Below are positions 42,701 to 53,380 of a DNA stretch of 64,000 bases, piece after piece. Location of the stretch: contig CAUYUJ010015760.1 of assembly GCA_963575745.1 (NCBI GenBank), positions 230,001-294,000 of the forward strand. The letters are read 5' to 3'. Position 1 is the first letter of the stretch, and each line of letters starts with the position of its first letter. The stretch is from Prorocentrum cordatum (Eukaryota; Sar; Dinophyceae; Prorocentrales; Prorocentraceae). A program made the position numbers and the translations under genes. The notes under the pieces are model-generated. The model saw only the letters and a program-made list of their open reading frames with translations. It did no database searches and was not told the origin of the DNA.

Positions 42701-45700
42701 CATGGCTTGCCCAAGCTCTCTCAAGACAGCAACGGCCACAACATACACGTTCCCCCGAGGCTCCACACCAAGAGTTGTCTGCTAGTTTGCTGGGACGGCG
42801 GCGCGTTTTCAGAATGTATGGCCAGAGGTCTCCAGAAGCCCTGCCCCAGTGCAACTCCCAGCAGCAATCAAGTCGCAGCCTTGCCTTGCATACGAGAGAG
42901 AAGAAACCCCAAGCAAGGGAAGTCGAGCCGAATCGAATTCGATGATTGACCCCGTCACCATCCGCATGTTTATCTTGGCAGCGCAGAAGGCGCTGGACGA
43001 AGGCGGCAGCAGTCAACAATCTGCCTGGCCACCAGCGCCACTCAGGCGCCACCAGGCACAGACCCCTTTCAGTCAGACGCGATGGTCCTCCTCCTTCTCC
43101 TCCTCTTTTCTATCCTCTCCTATGTTCTCCCTCCGCCTCCGCCTCCGACCCCCCCCCGCCCTCATCATGCTTTTTCCTCTTCCCAGTTCTGCCCCCATCA
43201 TTTTCCGTCATAGTCCTCGTCCCTTTGGAAGGACAGAAAGATCGAGTTCGGGCTGCCAGATCTCGATGGCCGCACGCACATCTTCAAGATCAAGGCGAAG
43301 ACGATGGCCATGGAGAGAAGGAGGAGGCGGAGGAGAATTAGGAGGAGTTGTTGTGCTGGTGGGGCCAGGGTGTGCAGTGTGAATAGCAGCCAACGGCCTC
43401 GCGCCGAGGGGCGCGATCAAGGGACGACGGGCACCTCCCAGGAGGGGGGGAAGGAGGGCCAGAAGGGGGACTGAGTGCCACCGTCGGAAAGCACAAAAAC
43501 TACAACGAACGGGAGCGGTCCCTGGACCAAACCACCGCCTAGGCAACATCCTCATCCGCCGACAGGGGTAGGACCTTGAGGTCCTTAGATTTGCGGTCGA
43601 GGGCGAACGGGCCAAAGGGGGTAGGTCTTAGGCCGCTTCCCGCACCCAGAAGCTCGGCTCCATTTGCTCGGGTGTCGGCCACGCCACAGCGGGCAGCTTC
43701 CGTGGCAATCTTGACAGAGCTTCTGGGTGTTGTGTTCACTGTAGGCGCCACAGGCACTGCAGAACACAAAAGTGCCAACCGTCCAGACACGGTGGCCAGT
43801 GCCTGGCTTACGCGGGCTATCTTTCAGGGTTTGGACAGTGCCGCCAGACCTCAGGCACCCGATGCACCTGAAGCCACCCTTGGGAAACCAGACAGGGTCG
43901 TGGGCGCCCTCGGGAGCCGCCCCCCCCTGAAAAACTTTCGGACAAAAACCAGAGTTGGAGTTTTGGTTTGGAGGTTCCCCCAACAAAAAATCAATGAAGA
44001 ACCCCCGAGTTGGGGGGGTCCCTGGGGGGGTGGCCCGAATCCGATCGCTCCTGGGAACCCCCCGAACCCTTTCCGAACAAAAAGCCCGATTTGTTTTTTG
44101 TTCCATGGTTTTTTTTCCGCTGTTTTCTGTGTTTGTTTGGGCTTTTGTCTGGGAGCAGTCTTGTGTTTAAATATCGGGTCCCGGAAGCCTCCCAAACCCC
44201 CCAAAACTTCCCCTCTCCCGGGATCTGGGAGGGAAAACCTCAGAAACAAAAACCCAACTCGGGTTTTTTTCTGTGGTTTCCAGGGGGGTGTCCAGGGGAA
44301 ACTCCCACACTGGTCTCCCCAGTTCCTCATAAAACAGATTCGACCCCCTGGGTGCAAGCACTGTTTTGGGAATCGTCAGAAGACAGCCCTGACAGGAACG
44401 CCACGAGGCCATTCCTCACAGAGGCTGTGTCCAGGCGGCGGCTGGCGAGGGACCCGGGACCCTTACCCCAACGCCCAGGGGTCCCCCTGATCGATTGAGG
44501 TGGGGACCCACTCGGGTGCCTCTGGGCTTTTTTGGCGGAGGGAGGAGGAGGAGGAGGAGGAGGAGGAGGAGGAGGAGGAGGAAGAGGAGGAGAGGAGGAG
44601 GAGGAGGAGGAGGAGGAGGAGGAGGAGGAGGGAGGAGGAGGAGGAGGAGGAGGAGGAGGAGGAGGAGGAGGAGGAGGAGGAGGAGGAGGAGGAGGAGGAG
44701 GAGGAGGAGGAGGAGGAGGAGGAGGAGGAGGAGGAGGAGGAGGAGGAGGGAGGAGGAGGAGGAGGAGGAGGAGGAGGAGGAGGAGGAGAGGAGGAGGAGG
44801 AGGAGGAGGAGGAGGAGGAGGAGGAGGAGGAGGAGAGGAGGAGGAGGAGGAGGAGGAGGGGAGGAGGAGGAGGAGGAGGAGGAGGAGGAGGAGGAGGAGG
44901 AGGAGGAGGAGGCGGAGGAGGAGGAGGAGGAGGAGGAGGAGGAGGAGGAGGAGGAGGAGGAGCAGAAGGAGGAGGAGGACAAAGGAGGAGGAGGAGGACC
45001 AGGGAGGGGAGGGGTGAGTGCGGGGAGGAGGAGGAGGAGGACAACGAGATTCCGCTGGCGTCTCAGCGGGGCCTGCCCCCCGAGGACCGGGACATCCGCT
45101 ACGAGCTGCTCGCTCGACTCTGCCCCAACACCACCGGGGCCGAGCTGACCAGCGTGTGCATCCTGGGCCAAACTCGTTTGAACGCGACCATGATCGCGTT
45201 CCGCGCGCGCGCGCCCCCCTCCCTCAATCCTGGCCCTCCTGGGGCCCGCTCGGGTCCAGGGCCGTCAGAAATCGGTCGGGGCCAAATCTGCCAGCATGAA
45301 CCCTGGAATGGGTCCAGAGGTACCGATTTTGACCGGATCTTGTTTGGCGAAGGAGGGTGAGCAGGAGGAGGAAGGAGATGGGCACGAGGAGGAAGAGGAT
45401 GATGAGGAGGAGGAGGAGGAGGAGGAGGAGGAGAAGGAGGAGGAGGAGGAAGGTATGAGGAGGAGGAGGAGGAGGAGGAGAAGGAGGAGGAGGAGGAGGA
45501 GGAAGGGGATGAGGGCGAGGAGAACGAGGAGGAGGAGGAGGAGGAACGCGAGCAAGGGGAGGAGGACGAGGAGGAGGAGGACCAGTGTAAACCCATTAAT
45601 CATCAACGATGTTGGAGTAAACCCACCCTCCAAGTTCCCTCTTCACAAGCCCCTTACAACGATTCATTGCCATTGATGGAACTGCCTCGTTGGACGGCAC

Positions 45701-48045
45701 CCGTTTGAAGACCCTGAAGCATGCCAAAACATTGTTCTCGGGATCCCAGCGCCACGGATCAACCTGATTGTCGCGTCTTGACGACCGTGAATCGCACCAG
45801 AACGCCATTCCTAGGACTTCAACGCAGAGAATCAACGTAACTGTTGCACCCGCATAATCCTGAATCCTCCCAAAACACCATCTCTGGTACGTTGATGATG
45901 GGAGTCCGTGAAACCATGAAACCATTGTAATTTGTTGAAATGAATGTGCTCCCCGCAAAGGCGAGAGCCATATGTTGAAACGGAACCGCCCTCAATCCGT
46001 GAAGCTCTTGCAATTCTTTGAAACGAATGTGCGCGGCGCTAGGGCGAGAACCACAGTTTGAAAACGGCCCGCCCTCAATCCGTGAAGCTCTTGCAAATGT
46101 TTGACACGAAGGCGCGCGGCGCTAAGGCGAGAACCATATGTTGAAAACGACCCGCCTTCAATTCGTGAAACTCTTGGTAATGTTTAAAACGAATGTGCGC
46201 CGCGCTAGGGCGAGAACCACATGTTGAAAACCACTCGCCATCAATCCGTGACGCTCATGCAAATCTTTGAAACGAATGTGCGTGGCGCTAAGGTGAGAAC
46301 CACATTTTGAAAACCACCCGCCCTCCATCTGTGAAATTGTTGCCACTTGTTCAGCTTCAGAATCATACATGGTGAGGAAGTCTCAGGCTAAACGCCCGGC
46401 CCGCCCTAAAAATTGGCTTCGGTGTGCGGCAGGGAGAAGATATGCACAATGAAAAGAAATGGAAGAGGAGGCGGAGCGGGATGAAGAGCAACCTGGAAAA
46501 TTCTGGAGACCTACCGCAGCAACGCCCGGGGCGATGATTGATATGTTACGTTTCCGTTTTGAAAATCTTTCAGCTCTCCTCCCTCCCCCCCTCGCCGTCG
46601 TTAGGCGCGCGCCCCGATCGTCGACGGGGCAGATGGAGCCGAAGCGGAGGGGCAGGAGGGGGAGATGGATGGGGGCAGAAGGGGTAGGAGGAGAGAAGGA
46701 GATGGAGCCGAAGTGGAGCAGTAGGAGGAGGAGCTGGAGGAGGAGGCGGAGGAGCAGGAGGAGGAGAAAAGCAGGAGGAGGAAGAAAAGGAGCCGCGGGA
46801 GGAGGACAGGGAAGAGGCTGATGGTTATGGTGATGGTCATGGTGAGTCATGGTGATGATGGTGATGATGTTGTTGATGATGATGAGCATGAAGATGAAGA
46901 GGATGATGATGATGTTGATGGTGATGGTGATGATGATTATGATCATCATGCTGGGGATGATGATGATGAGGATAATAATGATGCTGATGTTGATGGTATT
47001 GCTGATGCTGATGCTGATGAGGATAAGGATGAGGATGATGATGAGGAGGATGATGATTTATCAGAGTGAGGGGGCTGAACCGAACGGTCATTCACTGTCC
47101 CTGGGTGCGTGGCTGAAGTGGACTTCCACGATGCGGATTCTCGTTGTTGCTGTTGTTGTTGTGGTTGTTATTGTTGCTGTTGCTGTTGCTGTTGGTGTTT
47201 GTTTGTTTGTTTGTTTGTTTGTTTGTTTGTTTGTTTGTTGTGTGTTGGTTGTTGTTGGTTGTTTGTTGTTTGTTGTGTGCTGTTCGTTGTTTGTTGTCTG
47301 TTGTTTGTTGTTGCCGTCGTCACACCCGCGACCCGCCCCGCGACCCACCCACGACCCACCCCGCGACCCACCCGCGACCCACCCCGCGACCCACCCCGCG
47401 ACCCACCCCGCGACCCACCCCGCGACCCACCCGCGACCCACCCGCGACCCACCCCGCGACCTTCCCGCGACCCACCCCGCGACCCCCCGGCGACTCATCC
47501 GCGAGACCCACCCGCGACCCACCCGCGACCCACCCCGCGACCCACCCGCGACCCACCCGCGACCCACCCGCGACCCGCGACCCACCCGCGACCCACCCGC
47601 GACCCACCCCGCGACCCACCCAAACTTTTCGGCGCCTGCGGCGGGCTGTTTTTGAATTCCCTCCAGGTGGAGGTGGAGAGCCCGCGACCCACCGTCGACC
47701 CACCCGCGACCCACTTACGACCCAACCCGCGACCCACCACCGACATTGTTTTAACAAAAAATCGGCGCCTGCGACGGGCTCGTTGTATAGCTTGAAAATG
47801 TTACGCTTGCAGCGGGCTTCTTCAGAGCCTCGCAGACTGCAGACGTCCCCGCCGCCCCCTCACTCTTATCCGCAACTGCGGGGTGCTACGTATGAAGACA
47901 GATGAGGATGAGGACGAGGATGAGGATGAGGATGAGGATGAGTATGATGGTGATGACGATGATGATGGTGAACATAATGATGCTGATCATGATGATGCTG
48001 GTGATGATGATGCTGATGGTTGTGATGATGATCATAATCATCCTT

Positions 48046-48099
<54 letters not shown>

Positions 48100-48651
48100 G
48101 TCATCATCATCACCATCACCATCACCATCACCATCACCATCACCATCATGATGATGATGGTAATGATGATGGATTGTGATGGTGGTAGGTTTGGTGGTGG
48201 TGATTATGATGGTGATGGTAATGATGATAGTGATGTTGATGGTGATGATGCTGCCGCTGATGATGATGTTGATGATGCTGATGATGCTGATGATGCAGAT
48301 GATGCTGCTGATGATGATGATGATGGTGATGATGATGGGGGTAATGCTGACGATGATGAGGATTGGAGGAGGAGGTGGAACAGGTGGACAAAGCGCAGGT
48401 ACGGGACGAGGTGGAGGACATATCGTCATTGCTGTGACCGTTCCCCACGCTCCTCCCTGCTAAGTCTCTGCCCTCTTCTCCGTTCCTCCTTGCCCCCCCC
48501 CCCCGCCCCCAGGTGCACCGAGGCGGGGATGTACGCCATCCGCGCGCGCAGGAAGAGCATCTCGGAGAAGGACCTGATCGATGCGATCAACAAAGTGGTG
48601 AAGGGCTACTCAAAGTTCTCGGCCACCCCGAAGTACATGGTCTACAACTGA
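37771..48651 (+). CDS. RPT1: 26S proteasome regulatory ATPase subunit Rpt1 (PSMC2 orthologue), six exons
   Basis: Exons 37771-38542, 38629-38753, 40936-41064, 43232-43312, 45085-45155 and 48513-48651 join to 1317 nt, 438 residues plus TGA, close to the usual length of about 430-470. Rpt1 is one of six AAA+ ATPases in the base ring of the 19S particle that unfold and thread substrates into the 20S core, in cytosol and nucleus. Seen here: an N-terminal helical region, an OB-like region, Walker A GPPGTGKT (221-228), Walker [10 protein letters not shown] (276-284, with D280 and E281), sensor 1 ATNRPD (325-330), and arginine fingers R338 and R341 in LLRPGRL. The C-terminus ends YMVYN, as expected for Rpt1 rather than an HbYX subunit. 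All catalytic residues are intact. Donors are GC, GC, GA, GA and GT; every acceptor is AG|G. Confidence 0.95.
38629..38753 (+). CDS. RPT1: RPT1 exon 2
   Basis: Follows an 86-bp intron ending CCGAAAG. It codes [18 protein letters not shown], Walker B and the loop up to NSDSE. It ends GACAGCGAG before a GC donor (GCGCAG). Confidence 0.92.
38754..40935 (+). other. RPT1: RPT1 intron 2 (2182 bp)
   Basis: GC donor, AG|G acceptor (GGCTAG then GTGCAG). It holds a roughly 78-bp tandem array (38850-39610) and a (CT)n run (39681-39722). A minus-strand frame of unrecognised nature covers 39515-40198. Confidence 0.85.
38850..39612. repeat. About 78-bp tandem repeat in RPT1 intron 2
   Basis: Units contain GCGCTTCGTGGCCCC then TAGGGAGCTCCACCGAAGG, CCCCAGTGGC and CGCATGCG. 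The GCGCTTCGTGG box is at 38906, 38985, 39066, 39143, 39256 (variant), 39333, 39410, 39489 and about 39580. Confidence 0.92.
40936..41064 (+). CDS. RPT1: RPT1 exon 3
   Basis: 43 codons, residues 300-342: [15 protein letters not shown], sensor 1 and both arginine fingers. It ends CGCTTG with a GA donor (GACATC). Confidence 0.92.
41065..43231 (+). other. RPT1: RPT1 intron 3 (2167 bp)
   Basis: GA donor, acceptor TTTGGAAG|GAC. The four bases GGAC are present at both ends of the intron. Filled by GGA tracts (41141-41164 and 41440-41475) and the array at 41700-42520. Confidence 0.82.
41700..42520. repeat. Compound repeat of GGTGTCCCGTGGTGTCCCG and GAGATCGATAGTGAGATCGA
   Basis: Two short motifs alternate in blocks, giving a higher-order period of roughly 90-120 bp. 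CCGCCCGTCCGTCCG runs mark the left edge. Confidence 0.9.
43232..43312 (+). CDS. RPT1: RPT1 exon 4
   Basis: 27 codons, residues 343-369: [19 protein letters not shown] and then IKAKTMAM. It ends GCCATG before a GA donor (GAGAGAAGG). Confidence 0.9.
43585..44106 (-). CDS. Cysteine-rich zinc-ribbon-like protein, antisense in RPT1 intron 4
   Basis: 173 residues from ATG 44106; an upstream extension or exon is possible. The N-terminal half is Pro/Gly-rich ([11 protein letters not shown]). The C-terminal half has spaced cysteine pairs: [11 protein letters not shown], then [20 protein letters not shown], then [17 protein letters not shown]. From memory, a pattern of the form FCxxCGxY...C..C...GRHP recurs at the ends of many dinoflagellate repetitive-element proteins, often next to LINE-like sequences; I could not check it. 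Its antisense place inside a housekeeping intron fits an inserted element fragment. No reverse transcriptase or endonuclease part is seen beside it. Confidence 0.45.
   Translation of the reverse strand: MEQKTNRAFCSERVRGVPRSDRIRATPPGTPPTRGFFIDFLLGEPPNQNSNSGFCPKVFQGGAAPEGAHDPVWFPKGGFRCIGCLRSGGTVQTLKDSPRKPGTGHRVWTVGTFVFCSACGAYSEHNTQKLCQDCHGSCPLWRGRHPSKWSRASGCGKRPKTYPLWPVRPRPQI
44541..45050. repeat. (GGA)n tract, about 500 bp
   Basis: Nearly pure GGAGGAGGA with few interruptions, purine-only on the plus strand, ending about 35 bp before exon 5. Confidence 0.97.
45085..45155 (+). CDS. RPT1: RPT1 exon 5
   Basis: [20 protein letters not shown] then LTS, plus two bases. It ends AGCGT with a GT donor (GTGCATCC). 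The assignment M|DRDI across intron 4 keeps family length exactly. Confidence 0.9.
45360..45590. repeat. GAG/GGA tract
   Basis: Purine-rich GAGGAGGAG with scattered GACGAG. Confidence 0.9.
45904..46360. repeat. 83-bp tandem repeat, exact period
   Basis: Units start CGCCCTCAATCCGTGAAGCT at 45987, 46070, 46153, 46236 and 46319, with a diverged one from 45904. Every spacing is 83 bp. Each unit contains GAAACGAATGTGCGCGGCGC and GAGAACCATATGTTGAAAAC-like sequence. Confidence 0.95.
46808..47062. repeat. (GAT)n tract
   Basis: GATGATGAT with GTGATG interruptions. Confidence 0.92.
47140..47745. repeat. GTT/GTTT tract then CCACCCGCGAC minisatellite
   Basis: GTTGTTGTT and GTTTGTTT at 47140-47315. About 11-bp CCACCCGCGA or CCACCCCGCGA units follow at 47328-47610 and 47680-47745, with a short unique stretch between. 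Confidence 0.92.
47895..48360. repeat. (GAT)n, (CAT)n and (CAC)n tracts, partly self-complementary
   Basis: GATGAG and GATGAT at 47900-48030, complementary CATCATCAT at 48045-48148, then GATGATGGTGAT again to 48360. Adjacent GAT and ATC runs could fold. Confidence 0.92.
48513..48651 (+). CDS. RPT1: RPT1 exon 6 with stop
   Basis: Completes V, then [20 protein letters not shown] and [20 protein letters not shown] up to VYN and TGA at 48649-48651. Confidence 0.95.
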
Positions 48652-49726
48652 GGGCCCCCAACACACATAGGACGGCGGGCCGCTCTGGCGTTGACCCTGG
48701 CCCGCGCCCTGAAAATAGCCATCGGCCAAGTTGCACAGAAGACGAGTGAACGTCGCTCAAGCAGAAACAACATGCAGGCTTGCAAGTGCGATTCAGTTTG
48801 TTCACACGACGCAGTATACATCAGCTAAGCTCTGGTGAATAGAGGACATGTTTGCGCTACAGTTGTATAAGCTGCAGCCGCTGACGTGCACACTGTATGG
48901 CACGCTTTTGTGAGAGTTGATTCCGCATGCACGGTGGAGGCATCGGTTGGTGGATTCGGTGATGAGGGCTCAGGTTCGTGTGTCCTGGTGTGATCGCTCC
49001 CTCGCGGAAGCCACTGGGGTGGTCCTCGACTGCTCTTCAATCGATGGGCGTCGGCAGTCGGCACGTCTATTATCTATTTAGTTCCTGAAATGCAGGAACC
49101 TGGCTAACATATAGATTTGTTTATGGCTGCTGGCTGCTAAGGAAAATGACAGCTCATGACACATGATGGGTTGGGCCTTCACCTCAAAACATTATATCTT
49201 CGATTGGCTACCAGCTGCTTGGAAAGGCGGCAGTGCGCTTGATAACGGCGCTGCCGCGTACACTGGATCACTTGACCCAATAGCACGTGTATTCATGTGT
49301 TATTTGTCACGCTGCAACTCCATTTCGTATCTGCCCCTGGTTTTCCCTTAGGCGTGTCGGTCGTTCGGTGCGCTTCCTGTCGGCGCTCGCGTTTCTGATT
49401 TTGTCTCGTCGCTTCTGTCCTCTACCAGTGCGGTGGTGGCGCTGCGCCGCGAGAGCATCAATTTGAGACGAGTCACTTCGACCATCGCGGCGAGATTCGG
49501 CATGCGCGCCTGTGGAGCAGAGTGCAGGCGGCTCTGAGCGGTGCTGCTTTTGCTTTTCAGTGTCTAGGTAGGAGAGAACAGTTGACCACCGCTCTGGTGG
49601 CCCGCTGCCAACCCATGCCGCATCGGTACGCTTAGGAACCTCTGCTTAGTCAGTCGCGCCGCCAGTTCTGGCCCACCTCGTTTCGGCGCGACGGGCTCAG
49701 CACGTCGTGACCCCGAAACATCACCG
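48652..49726. other. 3' flank of RPT1, no gene recognised
   Basis: No conserved polyadenylation signal is evident. Short frames only. Confidence 0.45.
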
Positions 49727-49862
49727 TCCCGAGCTTTTCCCAGCCTCCCGTTTCACGAAGCAGCGCGAAACGCCATCATATTGCAGGGCACAGAGCCTGC
49801 AGGGCACAGCGTGTCGCGGGGACCGCCGCCGCCACACGTCGAGCAAAAGTCCCCGACCTCAG
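49727..49862 (+). repeat. Dispersed repeat, copy B
   Basis: Second copy of the 31230-31360 sequence, same orientation, about 18.5 kb away. Confidence 0.7.
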
Positions 49863-50267
49863 ATCCCCTATTTCTGCGCCAGGCAGGGAGCACAAAGGAA
49901 ACGGCGTGGGCGACGGCACTGCCCTTGCCAGGGGCGGGCTCCGCGGGGAGGCTCCCTTCGCACGACGCGGAATGACCTCGGCACAGCCGCGGCTTTCGCA
50001 CGCGCAGGACGCGGCATGAATGTCCCCGGGAGGAGGCACAGCCACAGCCACCACCGGCACCTCCACTTCGCGGCTACGCGTGAGAGTGACCCTTCGCCAA
50101 GGCCCCCCAGTTACGTTGCATCTTCGGGGGGACCTCGTCTGTCCCCAAAATTGGTGTCTTTTCTTGTGCCCGACGCGGGCTCGATGCGGACTCGACGCGG
50201 ACTTGGCGTAGCGGCATCGATACCTTCCCCTCCTCTGATGAGGCGGATCAGCCCACCCGACGCTCAC

Positions 50268-50448
50268 CAGGGCTGCCTCCTCCCCCCACCTGGCCGGGTG
50301 CCAGTCGGGGATGCGCGTGCACTCCTCCTGCTGCCGGGCCACCTGGGTGGCGGCCGCCCTCTCGGCCTCCTCCGCGGCACTCTCCGTGGGCGTCGGCAGC
50401 GGGCACTCGTTGGGAAAGGCGCGGTGCAGGAAGTGCCTGAAGTCCGCG
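50268..50448 (-). CDS. Putative isolated exon, unrecognised
   Basis: On the minus strand an acceptor-like TTCTTCCGACAG at 50460-50449 is followed by an open stretch containing DFRHFLHRAFPNECPLPTPT, EEAERAAATQVARQQEECTR and IPDWHPARWGEEAAL. It ends at a GT donor (GTGAGCG, 50267-50261). The protein is ordinary in composition, acidic and helical. No family is recognised. Alternative readings through the same DNA are more repetitive. Confidence 0.35.
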
Positions 50449-50596
50449 CTGTCGGAAGAAGCAACAGCGGCAGCAGCCGAGAGGGGACAGACAAGGCCCC
50501 CCGAGGATGCAACATAACCCCTGTAGCGGCCTACGCGTTTGGAGGTGCCCCCCCCTCCCCCCCGCGGCCCGGAAAAGCCGCGAACTACAGGTTATT

Positions 50597-51431
<835 letters not shown>

Positions 51432-51852
51432 TCGCACTGGGATAATTCTTGGACAGATCGAAGAAAGAGAAACTCTAAACAGAACTGCTCGGAGCTCCGC
51501 GCGGATTTCTTGGATCTGCGCTGGGCCTCCCTGGCGGCGCCTCTGGCGCCGCCCTTTGTGCGCTCCGTACTCCAGGGAGCGGGGTACAACGAGAGGACCT
51601 CCGAGACATTATGTGTACAATAGTAGGTTCGTGTCGTGTCGACCGGCGGCGACCCCGCCGCTGGCTTTCGAGGTTGAACGCCGCCTGCGACCCAGGCAGC
51701 CTGAAGCTTGGGAACGGCCGAGCCTTCAAGGTTGAATGGTTCCCGCGGTGTCAGGAACCAACTCCGAAGTCGGCACGACCCCGCCGTTTTTCGTTCCTCT
51801 GCCAGGGCCAGGGCCACTCTTGCGCGTGGCCAAGCCCGGCGGCGCGCGGGCT

Positions 51853-51871
51853 GGGGGGGGGGGGGGGGGGG
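51853..51871. repeat. Run of 19 G
   Basis: Uninterrupted guanine homopolymer; a G-quadruplex or an assembly length error are both possible. Confidence 0.9.
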
Positions 51872-51963
51872 CGAAGGCGAGGGGAGCAGCAGCCGCACCT
51901 GGGGAGCACTTGCAGCGCAGGGGGCTCGCCGCCGCGCCGCAGCGCCGCGCGGTGCCTGCCGAG

Positions 51964-52010
51964 GTCGGGTCACGCGCGGTGGGTCTGGGACTGCGCGTTC
52001 AGCAGCGACG
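51964..52010 (+). CDS. Putative 47-nt exon with a WD40 repeat core (LST8-like)
   Basis: Between an AG|G acceptor (CTGCCGAG) and a GT donor (GTCCGG) lies S-GHARWVWDCAFSSD. The GH....WVWDCAFS pattern is the start of a WD40 blade and closely resembles the blade of LST8, a TOR-complex subunit. No neighbouring blades were found in reach, so this is either one exon of a gene with very long introns or a gene fragment. Confidence 0.4.
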
Positions 52011-52619
52011 GTCCGGGGGCTTAGAGAGACTGTGTCTTTTAGGGCACGGCGATCACCTGGGTCATCGATTCCGCCTGCCCCCCCCGTTTCCCCCAGATAA
52101 TTTGACTTTGTCGGCTGCGCAGGCCGGAAGGGGATACGCAGGACTCGTACGCGTGGGCACACGTTGGGCTGCCCAAAGCGAAAAGTTCAGGTTATCGGCC
52201 AGCACCACCTCCCTCCCCCCAGATAAACCCGATGATCGCCAAAAATAAGTCGACATCTCAGCTGTTCTTCAAACAAGCGCGGGGGAGTGTTTCCCCCCTC
52301 CCGTTTTCCATTTTTCGCTTTCGATTCGACCAGAACGTTCTCAAAACATTACCCTGGAATGTGGACGTCAGCCAGGCGGCATTGTGATCCTTGAAAGCGT
52401 ATGGAAAACGCAATGACAACGGAGTGAACACGAGCAGGTGGGCCACAGGCCGATCCCGTATCCGAAAACGATATCACAGAAACGGCACCCCAAACGACAA
52501 GACAATGTCAATCTGGAAAGCGGGAAAAATGCTTCCCAGCCGTTTCTAAGATCATCTAAGTCGGGGGGGGTCCTAGGCCTCCGGGATGGGGTCGGAGTAG
52601 ATTGGGTCGCTGGATTCCG

Positions 52620-52748
52620 CCGCATCGCCGATGCATCGGCGATATGGCTCGATGTGGAGCCAGATGTCCTCAACGCCGACGGCGTCGATGCATCTGCGAC
52701 GTCGCTGGTACATCGCCGATGCATCTACGATGCATCGGCAATGCGGCG
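52620..52748. repeat. Cluster of GCCGATGCATCGGC palindromes
   Basis: A perfect 20-bp palindrome, ATCGCCGATGCATCGGCGAT, at 52624-52643. Further GATGCAT boxes at about 52687, 52718 and 52730. Confidence 0.85.
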
Positions 52749-53149
52749 CGATCTTCCGACTCTATCTGCTCGGACCCCATTTGGGATGCCTCGGTGGGAC
52801 AGAGCGGTCCGATCGGCTGTTGCCCAGGGTGGCCACAGGCACAAGGCGTCCCCATGATGTCCCCCGGGAGGCACCTACGTCCTCCAGAGCGCCCCTCGCA
52901 AGACCCAGGGGGGTCGGTCCCAGGGGCTCCAGAGTCGCGCGAGAGGCTGGGGACATCCTGGGCCAGGGCCACCCCTGGCAACCCCTGATCCGAGGAGCAG
53001 GGAGTGCCGCTCGGAAGCACTTCGCAGTCCGCATCGGAGTCTACATTTTCTCACGCGCGTGTGCTGTTGCATGGCCCCTCGCCGTGACTGGGCGCGGCTC
53101 TGAAAACCGTGGGATATCTTGCTAGTGAACATGTATGGCCAGACTGCGG
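52749..53149. other. No gene recognised
   Basis: GC-rich, short frames only. Confidence 0.35.
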
Positions 53150-53380
53150 CGACGGCGAGGGTGGCGACGACGACGACGACGCCAGCGGCGACAACGACGT
53201 CGACGGCGGCGGCGACATCGGCGACGTCGGTGACGTCGACGGCGCCGACAAAGTCGCCGACGGCGGCGGCGTCGACGACAACGACAATTGCGACGGTGAC
53301 GGTGGCGATGGCAGTGGCGCTTGCGACGTCGTCTAAAGCTGGCGGCGACGACCACGGCGGCGACGGCGACGGCCATGCCA
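53150..53380. repeat. GGCGAC/GACGAC trinucleotide region
   Basis: Imperfect GAC and GGC triplets; frames read as Asp/Gly, Thr/Ala or Arg repeats. Confidence 0.85.

Larger units (their letters stand above)
43313..45084 (+). other. RPT1: RPT1 intron 4 (1772 bp)
   Basis: GA donor, acceptor CCCGAG|GACCGG. It contains an antisense zinc-finger frame (43585-44106) and a roughly 500-bp GGA tract (44541-45050). Confidence 0.8.
45156..48512 (+). other. RPT1: RPT1 intron 5 (3357 bp)
   Basis: GT donor, acceptor CCCCCAG|GTGCACC after a C-rich run. It carries five repeat families: GAG (45360-45585), 83-bp units, GAT tracts, GTTT and an 11-bp minisatellite. Confidence 0.88.

Noticed and set aside
44416-45171. 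Poly-Leu, poly-Ser, poly-Glu and poly-Arg frames
   Set aside because: Six-frame readings of (GGA)n in RPT1 intron 4.
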